Shown piece after piece: positions 1-8,001 of a stretch of 15,726 nucleotides of DNA. The notes under the pieces were generated by a model. That model had not been told where the DNA came from and did no database searches. It saw nothing but the letters and a program-made list of their open reading frames with translations. This DNA comes from Paenibacillus_AK sp041641375 (lineage in GTDB: Bacteria; Bacillota; Bacilli; Paenibacillales; YIM-B00363). The position numbers and the translations under genes were made by a program. The stretch spans positions 1 to 15,726 of the forward strand of contig JBEPYM010000067.1 of NCBI GenBank assembly GCA_041641375.1. Direction: 5' to 3'. Numbering within the stretch: the stretch's first letter is position 1; each line of letters begins with the position of its first letter.

Positions 1-76
1 CGGAGCCGAGCACCGCACCCTTGTAGAACGCAACGCCTTGTTGATACGAGATCGTTCCTGCCGTCTTCATCATCAT
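1..76 (-). CDS. Start of an unidentified gene, truncated by the left window edge
   Basis: An open minus-strand frame begins with three consecutive ATG codons (76-68) and stays open to the window edge, giving about 25 residues that start MMMKTAGTISYQQ. It begins two bases past the mscL stop codon (79-81), so it could be translationally coupled to mscL and belong to the cyclophilin-mscL transcription unit. No clear Shine-Dalgarno sequence precedes the ATG triplet. The frame is closed upstream by a TAA at 107-109, so any start lies between there and position 68. I do not recognise the protein, and the visible part is too short to show a domain. It could be a spurious open frame; confidence rests mainly on its spacing and strand. 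Confidence 0.35.
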   Translation of the reverse strand, partial: MMMKTAGTISYQQGVAFYKGAVLGS

Positions 77-78
77 GC

Positions 79-531
79 TCAAACCGTAAGCTCGGAGGTG
101 CAATATTTACAGCGGGCCGCCTTCAGCGGCACCTCGGACAGACAGTGCGGACATTCCTTCGTAACGACCGGCGCAGCGGGAGCCGCCTTCTCTCTCGATT
201 TGCGCCAGCGATTCAATTGTCTCACCACGAGGAAAATGACGAAGGCCACGATCGTGAAATCGATAACATGGTTAATAAATATGCCATAATTCAGCGTAGG
301 CGCACCCGCTTTGCGCGCCTCCTCAAGCGAGGCAAATTCCTGACCGGACAGGCTGAGATACAAGTCCGAGAAGTTGACCTTCCCAAGCAAAAGTCCGATC
401 GGCGGCATGACGATATCGTTCACAAGGGACGTAACGATTTTGCCGAAGGCCGCACCAATAATGACGCCGACCGCCAGATCGACCACATTTCCTTTAACCG
501 CAAACTCGCGGAATTCCTTCACCACACTCAT
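79..531 (-). CDS. mscL: Large-conductance mechanosensitive channel MscL with C-terminal zinc ribbon
   Basis: MscL forms a homopentameric membrane pore that opens under high membrane tension to release solutes during hypo-osmotic shock. The 150-residue product has the family N-terminus (KEFREFAVKGNVVDLAVGV), a first transmembrane helix at about 15-47 with the small-residue GVIIGAAFGKIV pore lining, a periplasm-facing loop, and a second helix at about 84-107. The C-terminus carries Cys127/Cys130 and Cys141/Cys144 (CPHC, CKYC), a probable zinc ribbon that classical E. coli-type MscL lacks. A good ribosome-binding site (AAGGAAGAAGGA) ends about six bases before the ATG and lies just past the cyclophilin stop, so the gene is probably co-transcribed with it. 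Family assignment is secure; the ribbon's role is unknown. Confidence 0.96.
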   Translation of the reverse strand: MSVVKEFREFAVKGNVVDLAVGVIIGAAFGKIVTSLVNDIVMPPIGLLLGKVNFSDLYLSLSGQEFASLEEARKAGAPTLNYGIFINHVIDFTIVAFVIFLVVRQLNRWRKSREKAAPAAPVVTKECPHCLSEVPLKAARCKYCTSELTV

Positions 532-546
532 GCGTATCCTTCTTCC

Positions 547-1197
547 TTATTTGACGTTGATTTTAATCGATTTGATGACGACTTCCTCGGTCGGCACGCT
601 AAGCTCGCCGCGTGAGCTCGCCTTGGTCGGCGTTGCATCGATCTTCCGGATCGTTTCCATACCAGAGACGACCTTGCCGAAGATGGTATAGTTGGGCTGC
701 GCGTTTAACCCGGCAACATTCGGGCCGCTGCCAATAAAAAACTGGCTGCCATTCGTATCCCGACCGCTGTTGGCCATGGCCACCACGCCTTCCTCGTATT
801 TCCTGCCGCCGCCCAGCTCATCCTCGAACCGGTATCCCGGATTCCCCATGCCAGTCGCCGTCGGATCACCGGATTGAATAATATAGCCCTTTACGATACG
901 GTGGAACGTCACACCGTCGTAAAATCCTTCCTTCGACAAAAAGACAAAGTTGTTCACCGTCTTCGGAGCCGTATCAGCAAACAGCTCCATCGTAAATACA
1001 CCCTTGCTCGTCGTCACTTCAGCCGAATATTTTTTCGCCGGATCGATGCTCATGGCCGGAGGAGCGCTCCACTGCTTCGGTTTATCCTGCTTGCCCGCCG
1101 CCGGTGCTCCCGGCTTCGCGCCGCAGCCGGTAAGACTTACTGTCGACAGCAGCACAAGACTCAGGACCAGAAGCCATGCCTTGCTCGGTTTCATCAC
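547..1197 (-). CDS. Cyclophilin-type peptidyl-prolyl cis-trans isomerase, lipoprotein
   Basis: The enzyme catalyses cis-trans isomerisation of peptidyl-prolyl bonds and, as a lipoprotein, should act on the outer face of the membrane. Residues 1-25 form a lipoprotein signal with lipobox LTGC (Cys25), followed by a Gly/Ala/Pro/Lys-rich linker and a cyclophilin domain at about 57-213. Visible motifs are FHRI (98-101, containing the catalytic Arg100), QSGDP (108-112) and MANSGRDTNGSQFFI (141-155). The start shown is GTG at 1197. An ATG lies directly after it (1194), and the upstream AGTGGGTGATC matches the 16S anti-SD well and can serve either. A promoter lies just upstream, separating this unit from the permease gene. 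The mscL gene follows after 15 bases. Confidence 0.93.
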   Translation of the reverse strand: MMKPSKAWLLVLSLVLLSTVSLTGCGAKPGAPAAGKQDKPKQWSAPPAMSIDPAKKYSAEVTTSKGVFTMELFADTAPKTVNNFVFLSKEGFYDGVTFHRIVKGYIIQSGDPTATGMGNPGYRFEDELGGGRKYEEGVVAMANSGRDTNGSQFFIGSGPNVAGLNAQPNYTIFGKVVSGMETIRKIDATPTKASSRGELSVPTEEVVIKSIKINVK

Positions 1198-1233
1198 TGA
1201 TCACCCACTTGTTCAAAATTTCGATTCGTCGCC

Positions 1234-1263
1234 ATTATAGCGTACAAGCAGGCTGAGTATCAA
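1234..1263 (-). promoter_or_regulatory. Probable sigma-A promoter for the cyclophilin-mscL unit
   Basis: On the minus strand, TTGATA (1263-1258) is followed after 18 bases by TATAAT (1239-1234). That is five of six -35 consensus bases and a perfect -10. Transcription would start near 1227, about 30 bases before the cyclophilin start codon. The -35 box overlaps the stop codon of the permease gene, so the promoter occupies the 62-base gap between the two genes. No terminator hairpin is evident in that gap, so read-through from the ABC operon may also contribute. Confidence 0.7.
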
Positions 1264-4118
1264 TCTTCACCCAGCTTAACCGCCTGGTTGATCTTGATTT
1301 TGGCGAGGAGCCAGCCAAGCAGAAGGAGCGCACATGCCATCATGACCGCAAACATTGTAATCAAGCGTATCGTGTCAGCAAGCATGAATGTGACCGTAAA
1401 CGGCGGAATGCTAGTTTTCGGATCGAAGCCGAGCTGAAAGAACGGAACGAACAAACGGGAGGCAGCCGTTCCTGTCGCGAAGCCGATGGCAAGTGCCGCA
1501 CCGGATGTGAGCAGCTGCTCCAAACCGAGCATCGAGACGACCTCCCGATGAGTGAGACCCATGGCTCGGAATATGCCAATTTGCAGCGTTCTCCCTCGCA
1601 GCGTCAACACCCAATACAGCATAAACCCGAAGAAGCAAACGAGTACGGACAAGAGAAATCCCATCGTCATGACACCGTTAATCGCAAGCCGGAACGGATC
1701 GTTGCGGCTGTCAACCAAAGCTTGGACGGAATCTCGATACGACTCCAGCGGCATCCTGTCCTTCTCGATTGCATCCAGCAGCGGCTTTCTTGAGCTCGGC
1801 GCGTCAAGCTTGATCCAGGCCTCATAGGGCTGAACGGCAAGCCGGCTTTGAATCGTGCTTAGATGCGCGACGACAAGCATCGGCGCCGCAAGCTTCTGAT
1901 TGGCGTTGGCCGGCTTTCCTTGCGGAAGCGGATTGAACGTCGGAAAATAATCGATAATGCCATATACGGTAAACGGCTTCGCCTCCACATCCTGCCAGCC
2001 CAGCAGGATTGTATCGCCCTCCTTCAGCTTGTGCTGATTGGCAAGCGTACGCGAAATGAGGGCGGCGGACGGCTCAGGAGCGATCAAATTCAAATACTCG
2101 TAGAAATGGTAAGGGAGCAGCCGATCCTTCATCCAGCTCGTTCTGCCGAAATCATCCGTATCGATGCCCATCAGCTTGACCGTCCCGCGTTCCTTGCCGC
2201 TCGTAAAGAAGGCGTTATCCTTCGTAAACACACGGGCGGCCTCCTGTACGCCGGGAAGCCGTCGCACAGGTTCAAACGGAGGCTCCGTATATTGCACCTT
2301 CCGAGCGGCCGGAGCGGGAGCGTCATCCGAGGCAGGCGGCGCATCGTTCTCCCACCGGAATTGCAGCCTTACATCGGCTCCCCCGCGGTACCGGATTTGA
2401 TCGTCCAGGTTCTCATTGAGCGTTCTCGCCGCACTGGCGGAGAATAGTCCGGTGGACATCGTCAGAATCAAGAAGATCATCAGGAACTGATACTGATGGA
2501 TCGATCTGCTGACTGCGATCAAGGTGTTGTAAAAGGCAGGCGGCCAGAAGCGCCGGAATGCCGCATACAGCAGCCTGACCCCCCATGGATAGAGACGGAG
2601 CAGCAGCAAACCGGCACCAATCGCAAATAGGCTGGGCACCAGAAACAGCATCGGATCGATCCGGACATCGGAGGATTGAAGCGCGAGCTCGGTTAACGTT
2701 TGTTTGCGAATCCGGAACTGATAAATTCCATAGATCGAGATCCCGACAAGCAGAACATCCAGAAACCACTTTTGCCAGAACGGAGCTGCGGATTGTCTTG
2801 CCAGCTCCTGCTTGTGGGAAACGATGGTTGCCCGTGTCGCCCGGTATACGGGGATCAGGATGAGTACAACGGAGCACAGGGCAGCCACAAGCCCGTACAG
2901 CCACGCTTCTGCGACAAGCTCCGTATGCAGCGCTGCACGTCCGACAAATTCCAGGAAACCGTTAGAAGCGCCAAGCACCCTGGTCATGGCAAGTCCGAGC
3001 CACAAGCCGGGAGCAAATGACAATAGCCCAAGAATGATACTCTCCATCGCATACATGCCGACGATTTGCGGCTTGGCCGCCCCGCGGCTGCGCAGCACTG
3101 CAATTTCCGTCTTCTGCCGTTCGACAATGAGATGCGCAACCATAAACATATAGAACGCAAGCAGCGTCAGCACTGGCACATTCAACGACCAGAGCAGCGT
3201 CTGCAGCCGCTTCTCCTTGTCGGAATAACTGGAAAGAATCGGCCCCATCGAGAAGGTAAGCCGGTGCTGGGCGAACGTATTGTCAAAATAATTCAGTGCA
3301 CGCGCATGGTGGTCGATCAGCTTGGGCACGTCCGCCAGCCGAATATTCCGATAATCGAGCGCTGCATGCCACTCCAGCGTCTGCACGCGCAGCTTCGGCG
3401 ATGCCGCAGCTACGAAGTCGTTCATAAAACGGTCATAAGGAATAAAGAAAACGCCCTGATAGGCCGACAGCGCTGTCATTGGAAAATATAAATCATGCGG
3501 ATCCTTCCGATCGATCACCCCCACCGGTATGACTCGGATATCCGCCTTCACTTCCTCGTCCTTCAGCACCAGCTCTTGACCCAGCACGACATTCAGATGC
3601 GTCAGCGCCCGTTCAACGATCAGCACCTCATAGACGCCGTCCCGCTCCGGCGATGACGGCATTCGTCCGTCGATCAGTCGGATATGCTCCTCCAACCCTT
3701 CCATCGCCTGGATATAGGCGAAACGGTTCACCTTCGGGTCATACCTGGACGTATCTGCAGCCGCGAAGGAATACGAATCCGTCGCCTTCGATTTATAGCC
3801 GACAAACAGCGGGAGCGGGTAGTCGGGACGCATACGGCTATCGATAAAGGCATCGGTCTGCCGAATGAGCGCCTGCCGCAGCTGCGGCTCCGATTCCCTG
3901 CTTATATGTACGACGGACGAGTGCCGGCTCGGATAGTTGTTCGTCGACTGCTGGTATCGATCCAGCTCCTTGACAAGCATACGCTGCAGCACAGCCGCCT
4001 TATATACCGGCATTGCAGATGATAAAGCGACTGAGAGGATGACGCCGCCTAGCAGCGACAGCATCAGCCACCTCGTATTCAGCATCTTGCGCAGAATGAA
4101 CAGCAGCATCGATCTCAT
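1260..4118 (-). CDS. Large FtsX/MacB-type ABC transporter permease (952 residues)
   Basis: This is the membrane subunit of an ATP-driven FtsX-type machine, which generally acts on substrates at or outside the membrane. After an N-terminal helix (about 15-37) comes an extracytoplasmic domain of about 270 residues, then a first FtsX block: helices near 312-335, 355-380 and 402-425, with the ERQKTEIAVLRSRG segment at 333-346. Further helices lie near 452-467, 490-510 and 545-565. A second large outer domain follows, then a C-terminal FtsX block with helices near 815-840, 868-890 and 918-940 and the IGIFRAMGLTHREV segment around 847-860. It is thus a double-module protein, more than twice the length of a MacB/YknZ-like permease. 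Its ATG overlaps the adaptor's TGA (ATGA, 4118-4115), indicating coupled translation. Substrate unknown. Confidence 0.92.
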   Translation of the reverse strand: MRSMLLFILRKMLNTRWLMLSLLGGVILSVALSSAMPVYKAAVLQRMLVKELDRYQQSTNNYPSRHSSVVHISRESEPQLRQALIRQTDAFIDSRMRPDYPLPLFVGYKSKATDSYSFAAADTSRYDPKVNRFAYIQAMEGLEEHIRLIDGRMPSSPERDGVYEVLIVERALTHLNVVLGQELVLKDEEVKADIRVIPVGVIDRKDPHDLYFPMTALSAYQGVFFIPYDRFMNDFVAAASPKLRVQTLEWHAALDYRNIRLADVPKLIDHHARALNYFDNTFAQHRLTFSMGPILSSYSDKEKRLQTLLWSLNVPVLTLLAFYMFMVAHLIVERQKTEIAVLRSRGAAKPQIVGMYAMESIILGLLSFAPGLWLGLAMTRVLGASNGFLEFVGRAALHTELVAEAWLYGLVAALCSVVLILIPVYRATRATIVSHKQELARQSAAPFWQKWFLDVLLVGISIYGIYQFRIRKQTLTELALQSSDVRIDPMLFLVPSLFAIGAGLLLLRLYPWGVRLLYAAFRRFWPPAFYNTLIAVSRSIHQYQFLMIFLILTMSTGLFSASAARTLNENLDDQIRYRGGADVRLQFRWENDAPPASDDAPAPAARKVQYTEPPFEPVRRLPGVQEAARVFTKDNAFFTSGKERGTVKLMGIDTDDFGRTSWMKDRLLPYHFYEYLNLIAPEPSAALISRTLANQHKLKEGDTILLGWQDVEAKPFTVYGIIDYFPTFNPLPQGKPANANQKLAAPMLVVAHLSTIQSRLAVQPYEAWIKLDAPSSRKPLLDAIEKDRMPLESYRDSVQALVDSRNDPFRLAINGVMTMGFLLSVLVCFFGFMLYWVLTLRGRTLQIGIFRAMGLTHREVVSMLGLEQLLTSGAALAIGFATGTAASRLFVPFFQLGFDPKTSIPPFTVTFMLADTIRLITMFAVMMACALLLLGWLLAKIKINQAVKLGED

Positions 4119-5134
4119 TGGAGGATAACCTTCATGCCTTCCTGAAGACCTTTTACAATCTCAGTCTCCGTCGGCGTCTCGATACCCTTCTGAATATCGA
4201 CCTCTTTCCGGCTCTCGCCATCCAGCACCTGAACGTAGGTTCTACCCAGGTAGGTACGGATCGCTCGGTTCGGCAGCACAAGCGTATTCTCACGCTTCTC
4301 CAGCGTAATTGTAATATCGGCCAGCTTCCCCATCTCCGAGCCTGGAGGAAGCGGATCGACTCGCACGTACATCGTCTTGGCATAGAGATCCTGCAATCTC
4401 TTGTCCGTCGTAAAAGGTGCCGAAGACGGCGTCTGAACAACCGTCCCAATCGCAGGAACCGTTCCTACTTTAAGCTCCGCTTCCATTCCCGGCTTCACGA
4501 GCGAAGCATCGCCCTGGTTCGAAACATTGTAGGAGAGACGAAGCTTGGTCGGGTCCGCCACACCGACGAGAACGCGGTAGGCGTCGATGGAATCGCCCGG
4601 CTTGACATCGGCAACGAAGGTGACGACCCCTTCCGCTCTGGCGACAATACGGCGGCTGCTCAGCTTCCGCTCCGCCTGAGCCAGCTGTTCGCGCGCGATA
4701 TCCAGCTCAAGCAGTCCGATTCGAATTTGCGCCTCATCCCGCTTCGCCTTCTGCTCCTCTAGTGCGAGCAGCTTCTTCTCCACATCAAGCTGCCTCTGCT
4801 TGCGTGACAGCTCAAGCCCCTCGTCATCCATCTGAATAAGCAAGTCACCGGACTTGACCTTGTCTCCGGACTTCACCTTCACCTCCGATATGCGGACACC
4901 GGATTCTTTCGTATCGTAATAGGCGATCTCCAGAGATTCGAACGTTCCGACGCCGGTTATTTTTTTAGCGATTGTGGCTTTCCTGACTTCCACGGTTTCA
5001 ATCGCTTCCTTGGCCGGCTTTACGAGCGGCGGCTTGAGCGACTCTTCCTCGCGGGGTAGCAGGCTGCATGCCGTTACGAACACGGCCATCACCAGTGCGG
5101 CTGCCGGCTTCCATAATGTAACATTACCCAACAC
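4115..5134 (-). CDS. HlyD/MacA-type membrane fusion (adaptor) lipoprotein
   Basis: Adaptor proteins of this family connect an ABC permease with extracytoplasmic partners or modulate its ATPase cycle. With the chosen start the product has 339 residues. It shows a hydrophobic signal with lipobox VTAC (Cys23), a first biotinyl-lipoyl half (about 75-105, VKSGDKVKSGDLLIQMDDEG), a long Lys/Glu/Leu/Gln-rich coiled-coil hairpin (about 105-165), a second lipoyl half (VARAEGVVTFVADVKPGDSI), then beta-barrel and C-terminal domains. The frame opens at ATG 5158, but GGAGG lies at 5145-5141 inside the end of the ATPase gene and is spaced six bases from GTG 5134, so that start is preferred. TTG 5131 is possible. 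The gene therefore overlaps the ATPase stop (5126-5124) and overlaps the permease start by ATGA. Confidence 0.9.
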   Translation of the reverse strand: MLGNVTLWKPAAALVMAVFVTACSLLPREEESLKPPLVKPAKEAIETVEVRKATIAKKITGVGTFESLEIAYYDTKESGVRISEVKVKSGDKVKSGDLLIQMDDEGLELSRKQRQLDVEKKLLALEEQKAKRDEAQIRIGLLELDIAREQLAQAERKLSSRRIVARAEGVVTFVADVKPGDSIDAYRVLVGVADPTKLRLSYNVSNQGDASLVKPGMEAELKVGTVPAIGTVVQTPSSAPFTTDKRLQDLYAKTMYVRVDPLPPGSEMGKLADITITLEKRENTLVLPNRAIRTYLGRTYVQVLDGESRKEVDIQKGIETPTETEIVKGLQEGMKVILQ

Positions 5135-5825
5135 GTCCATCCTCCAGTGCGAATACATGATCGACCAGCTCCATCATAGCAGGGTCGTGCGTGGTCATAA
5201 CGATGGATATTCCGTACTGCTGCACCAGCTCCCGGAAGGCATTCATGATCTGAATGCTCATTCGGCTGTCCAGCTCGGCGGTCGGCTCGTCCGCAAGCAG
5301 GAGACGCGGCCGGTGCGCAATCCCTCTCGCGATCGCAACTCGCTGCTGCTCACCGCCGGACAGCTCGGATGGCCTGTGATACATCCGCTTCTGCAGGCCA
5401 ACCGCCTCCAGCGCCGCAACGGCAAAAAGCTTGCGGTCAGACGCAGGGACACCCGCGACACGCAAGCCGAATTCCACATTCTCATAAGCGGACATATAAG
5501 GGATAAGGGCGAAGGATTGAAACACGAGACCGATTTGCTCGCGTCTTATCTTCGTCCGGTTCTTTTCATTCATACCGGCAAGCTCGGTGCCGAAATATAG
5601 GACCGAACCGCTTGTTGGCAAGTCCAGAGCACCAAACAAGTTCAATAATGTCGTTTTTCCTGAGCCAGAACGACCCTTCAGCGCAACGAGCGAACCTTGC
5701 CGAATAGAGAGGGATACACCTTTAAGCGCGTGTACGGCAGTACTTCCCGAACCGAAGGTACGGGTGACGTCCACCGCTTGCAGAATATAGTCGGAGCTGA
5801 ACAATGAGATGGATACCTCCGTCAT
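5124..5825 (-). CDS. MacB/LolD-type ABC transporter ATP-binding protein
   Basis: This is the ATPase that powers the adjoining FtsX-type permease. In the 233-residue frame one sees Walker A GRSGSGKTT (51-59), Q-loop Gln103, signature LSGGEQQR (155-162), Walker B LLLADEPT (175-182) with the following AELD, and H-loop His213 (TTHD). All catalytic elements are intact. The LPTSG and NEKNRTKIRREQIGLVFQ segments are typical of the MacB/LolD/FtsE-like group. The start is uncertain: ATG 5825 has no upstream ribosome-binding site, whereas GGAGG at 5820-5816 lies 11 bases before TTG 5804, which would give a 226-residue protein starting MFSSDYILQAVDV. A 56-base gap separates it from the sensor kinase, so it probably belongs to the same operon. 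Confidence 0.94.
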   Translation of the reverse strand: MTEVSISLFSSDYILQAVDVTRTFGSGSTAVHALKGVSLSIRQGSLVALKGRSGSGKTTLLNLFGALDLPTSGSVLYFGTELAGMNEKNRTKIRREQIGLVFQSFALIPYMSAYENVEFGLRVAGVPASDRKLFAVAALEAVGLQKRMYHRPSELSGGEQQRVAIARGIAHRPRLLLADEPTAELDSRMSIQIMNAFRELVQQYGISIVMTTHDPAMMELVDHVFALEDGRVG

Positions 5826-5881
5826 GACAGGCGATATCTTCCATCATACTCGTTCCGCTATCGGTTGAATATATCAATTTT

Positions 5882-7294
5882 TTAACCTGTGTGTCGCGGT
5901 ATGAAGATTCTGACCCGGGTTCCGCCGCCCTCCTTACTGCTCAATTCCAGGCGGCCTCCGTGCAGCTCCGCAATTTCACTGGATATCGCGAGTCCCAGCC
6001 CGCTGCCGGACATCTTGTGATCGCCTTTCACGAATTTCTCCGTAACATGTGCGAGCTGCTCCTCCGATATCCCGATCCCTTCGTCCTCAATCTCCAGCGT
6101 AACATGACCCTGCTTTTGGTCCGAAGCGTCGATCTGAAGCCTGACTGCTTTACCTGCGGGCGTAAATTTGAGGGCGTTATCCAGCACGTTGACCAATATT
6201 TGCTTTAATCTGCTTTGATCCGCGAAGAGCAAGGTTCTGGATTGTCGGTCATACATTTGTTCCAAGCTAATCCGCTTCCGAGCGGCGGACGCTGCAAACA
6301 GAGTGAATGCTTCGTTCATCATTTCTTCCGCACACAGCATCTCCAATTGAAGCTTCATCCGGCCTGCCTGTATGGTCGATAGATCCAGCAAATCGTTCAC
6401 CATAGCGGCAAGACGGCGGGATTCCGCCGACATCATCCGCAGTCCCGTCTCCAGCTCCTCCTTATCGTCGAGTTCTCCATCCAGCAGCGTTTCCGACCAG
6501 CCCTGTATGGAGGTGAGCGGCGTCCGCAGCTCATGAGAGACGGACGAAATAAATTCACTCTTAATCCGGTTCGCTCGCTGCAGCTCGTCCGCCATCCGGT
6601 TCATCGTAGCGCCTAGAAGCCCGAATTCGTCCTTGCCAGTACGCTCGATCCGCTCATGAAGCTTGCCCGCCGCATACACGTTCGCGAGCTTTTCCAGCTC
6701 CTTCAGCGGCCGGATCACCCGGGAAGACAGCCAGAACGACACCGCAAGCGCCAGCAGCATAATCATCATCCCCACAAGCAACGTTCCGAAGGCAATCTGT
6801 AAAAAGGTTTGGTCCAGAACACGAAGAGAGGTGGAGAAGCGGATGTAACCAATTGTTCGATCTTTACCCGTCAACGCATAGGTGTTGATCATCAGCCGCT
6901 CGCCCTTCACCCTGCTGCCGGATATCCGGAACGAAAGGCCATTCTTGGATGCAGACTGCATTTCTACTGCGTCCATCATCCGGACAGACGGCAGCCCGGT
7001 TGAATCCAGCAGCAGCTTGCCGTCCGGCTCAAACAGCTCGGTCAGCACATGGGCGTCCTCGGGCAGCTGCTCGAACAGATGTCTTGCCGATTCCTGCAAG
7101 GTCCCATTCTGAGACAGCTTGTTGACATAGCTGCTTACCGTGCTCATCCGCTCGGCGAAGCCGTCGGAAACTCCTCCGTACAAGGCGCGGCTTACTGCGA
7201 AGAGGAAGGCGCCCGCCAACAGAGTTACCGTAGTCAGAATCACCACAGCATGGGAAAACACCAGCTTGGTTCGAATGGAGTGTCGATTCTTCAT
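5882..7294 (-). CDS. HAMP-domain sensor histidine kinase
   Basis: This membrane kinase autophosphorylates on histidine in response to an envelope signal and transfers phosphate to the regulator encoded just upstream. The 470-residue product has a first transmembrane helix (about 11-34), an extracytoplasmic sensor region (about 35-162), a second helix (about 164-190), HAMP (about 191-243), a dimerisation/phosphoacceptor domain with SVSHELRTPL (His254), and an ATPase domain with N-box Asn373, DEGIGIS (404-410) and GSGLGLAI (430-437). All catalytic motifs are intact. The frame is open up to 7333, but ATG 7294 overlaps the regulator's TGA as ATGA, so this start is chosen. The sensor region has no domain I can name. 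Architecture resembles PhoR/ResE-type kinases. Confidence 0.95.
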   Translation of the reverse strand: MKNRHSIRTKLVFSHAVVILTTVTLLAGAFLFAVSRALYGGVSDGFAERMSTVSSYVNKLSQNGTLQESARHLFEQLPEDAHVLTELFEPDGKLLLDSTGLPSVRMMDAVEMQSASKNGLSFRISGSRVKGERLMINTYALTGKDRTIGYIRFSTSLRVLDQTFLQIAFGTLLVGMMIMLLALAVSFWLSSRVIRPLKELEKLANVYAAGKLHERIERTGKDEFGLLGATMNRMADELQRANRIKSEFISSVSHELRTPLTSIQGWSETLLDGELDDKEELETGLRMMSAESRRLAAMVNDLLDLSTIQAGRMKLQLEMLCAEEMMNEAFTLFAASAARKRISLEQMYDRQSRTLLFADQSRLKQILVNVLDNALKFTPAGKAVRLQIDASDQKQGHVTLEIEDEGIGISEEQLAHVTEKFVKGDHKMSGSGLGLAISSEIAELHGGRLELSSKEGGGTRVRIFIPRHTG

Positions 7295-7986
7295 GATTCC
7301 GTTGTTTCTTTCCAGCGATATCCATATCCCCATATCGTTTCAATCCACTCAGGCGATGCCGGATTCGTCTCGATTTTGTTGCGGAGCCTGCGGATGTTGA
7401 CATCAACCGTCTTGGAATCCCCTGGGTAATCCTTCCCCCACACCTCATCCAGGATGAAATCGCGGCTCAAGCTCACTTGAACTCGTTCCAGAAAAAGCTT
7501 CATAAGCGCATATTCCGTCGGCGTCAAATCAATGTCGACGCCATCCTTCTGCAGTGTTCTCCGATCGGGCTTCAGCAGGAAAGGACCGTTCTGAAGCTTG
7601 TCCTCCTGCTCGTAAGCAGCCACATGCAACCGGCGATACAAGGAGCGGATTCGCGCAATCAGCTCCCCCGGACTGAACGGCTTGCCGATATAATCGTCCG
7701 CTCCTCCCTCAAGCCCTTGAATCCGGTCCTCCTCCTGCGTTCGTGCCGTCAGCATCACAATCCCGAGCCTTGGATACGAGCGCCGAAGTATTCGGCACAC
7801 CTCAAACCCGCTGATCGTAGGCAAACCGACATCCAGGACGGCGATATCAATATCGCGTTCCCGCTCAATCAGTATTAGGGCTTGCTCCCCATTCTCCGCT
7901 TCCACCACTTGAGCGCCCTGCCTTTTCAAATTCACCTTGATAAACGCACGGATAGACTCCTCATCCTCTACGAGCAACACCTTCAT
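7291..7986 (-). CDS. OmpR/PhoB-family response regulator
   Basis: This is a DNA-binding transcription factor controlled by phosphorylation, paired with the overlapping sensor kinase. The 231-residue protein has a receiver domain (about 1-118) with acidic pocket Glu7/Asp8, phosphoacceptor Asp52 (AVLDVGLP), Thr80 and Lys102 (GKPFSPGEL). A winged-helix domain follows (about 130-228) with the family hallmarks LTPTEYALMKLF, DSKTVDVNIRRLRNKI and the C-terminal WGYGYRW. GGGAGTGA lies a few bases before the ATG, a reasonable ribosome-binding site. The gene begins 15 bases after the lipoprotein stop. Likely targets include its own operon and possibly the stalk-protein promoter, but no binding site is proven. 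Confidence 0.96.
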   Translation of the reverse strand: MKVLLVEDEESIRAFIKVNLKRQGAQVVEAENGEQALILIERERDIDIAVLDVGLPTISGFEVCRILRRSYPRLGIVMLTARTQEEDRIQGLEGGADDYIGKPFSPGELIARIRSLYRRLHVAAYEQEDKLQNGPFLLKPDRRTLQKDGVDIDLTPTEYALMKLFLERVQVSLSRDFILDEVWGKDYPGDSKTVDVNIRRLRNKIETNPASPEWIETIWGYGYRWKETTES

Positions 7987-8001
7987 TACCGTTCACTCCC
8001 A

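Noticed and set aside
1863..2447. 194-codon plus-strand open frame opposite the permease gene
   Set aside because: It is antisense to a clearly coding FtsX-type permease, is rich in Arg/Ile/His typical of shadow frames of GC-rich genes, and shows no domain or ribosome-binding site.
5843..5871. Possible internal promoter for the ABC genes (TATGAT with TATTCA 17 bases upstream, minus strand)
   Set aside because: The -10 is good but the -35 matches only about three positions and the 56-base gap is compatible with simple co-transcription; not enough support.
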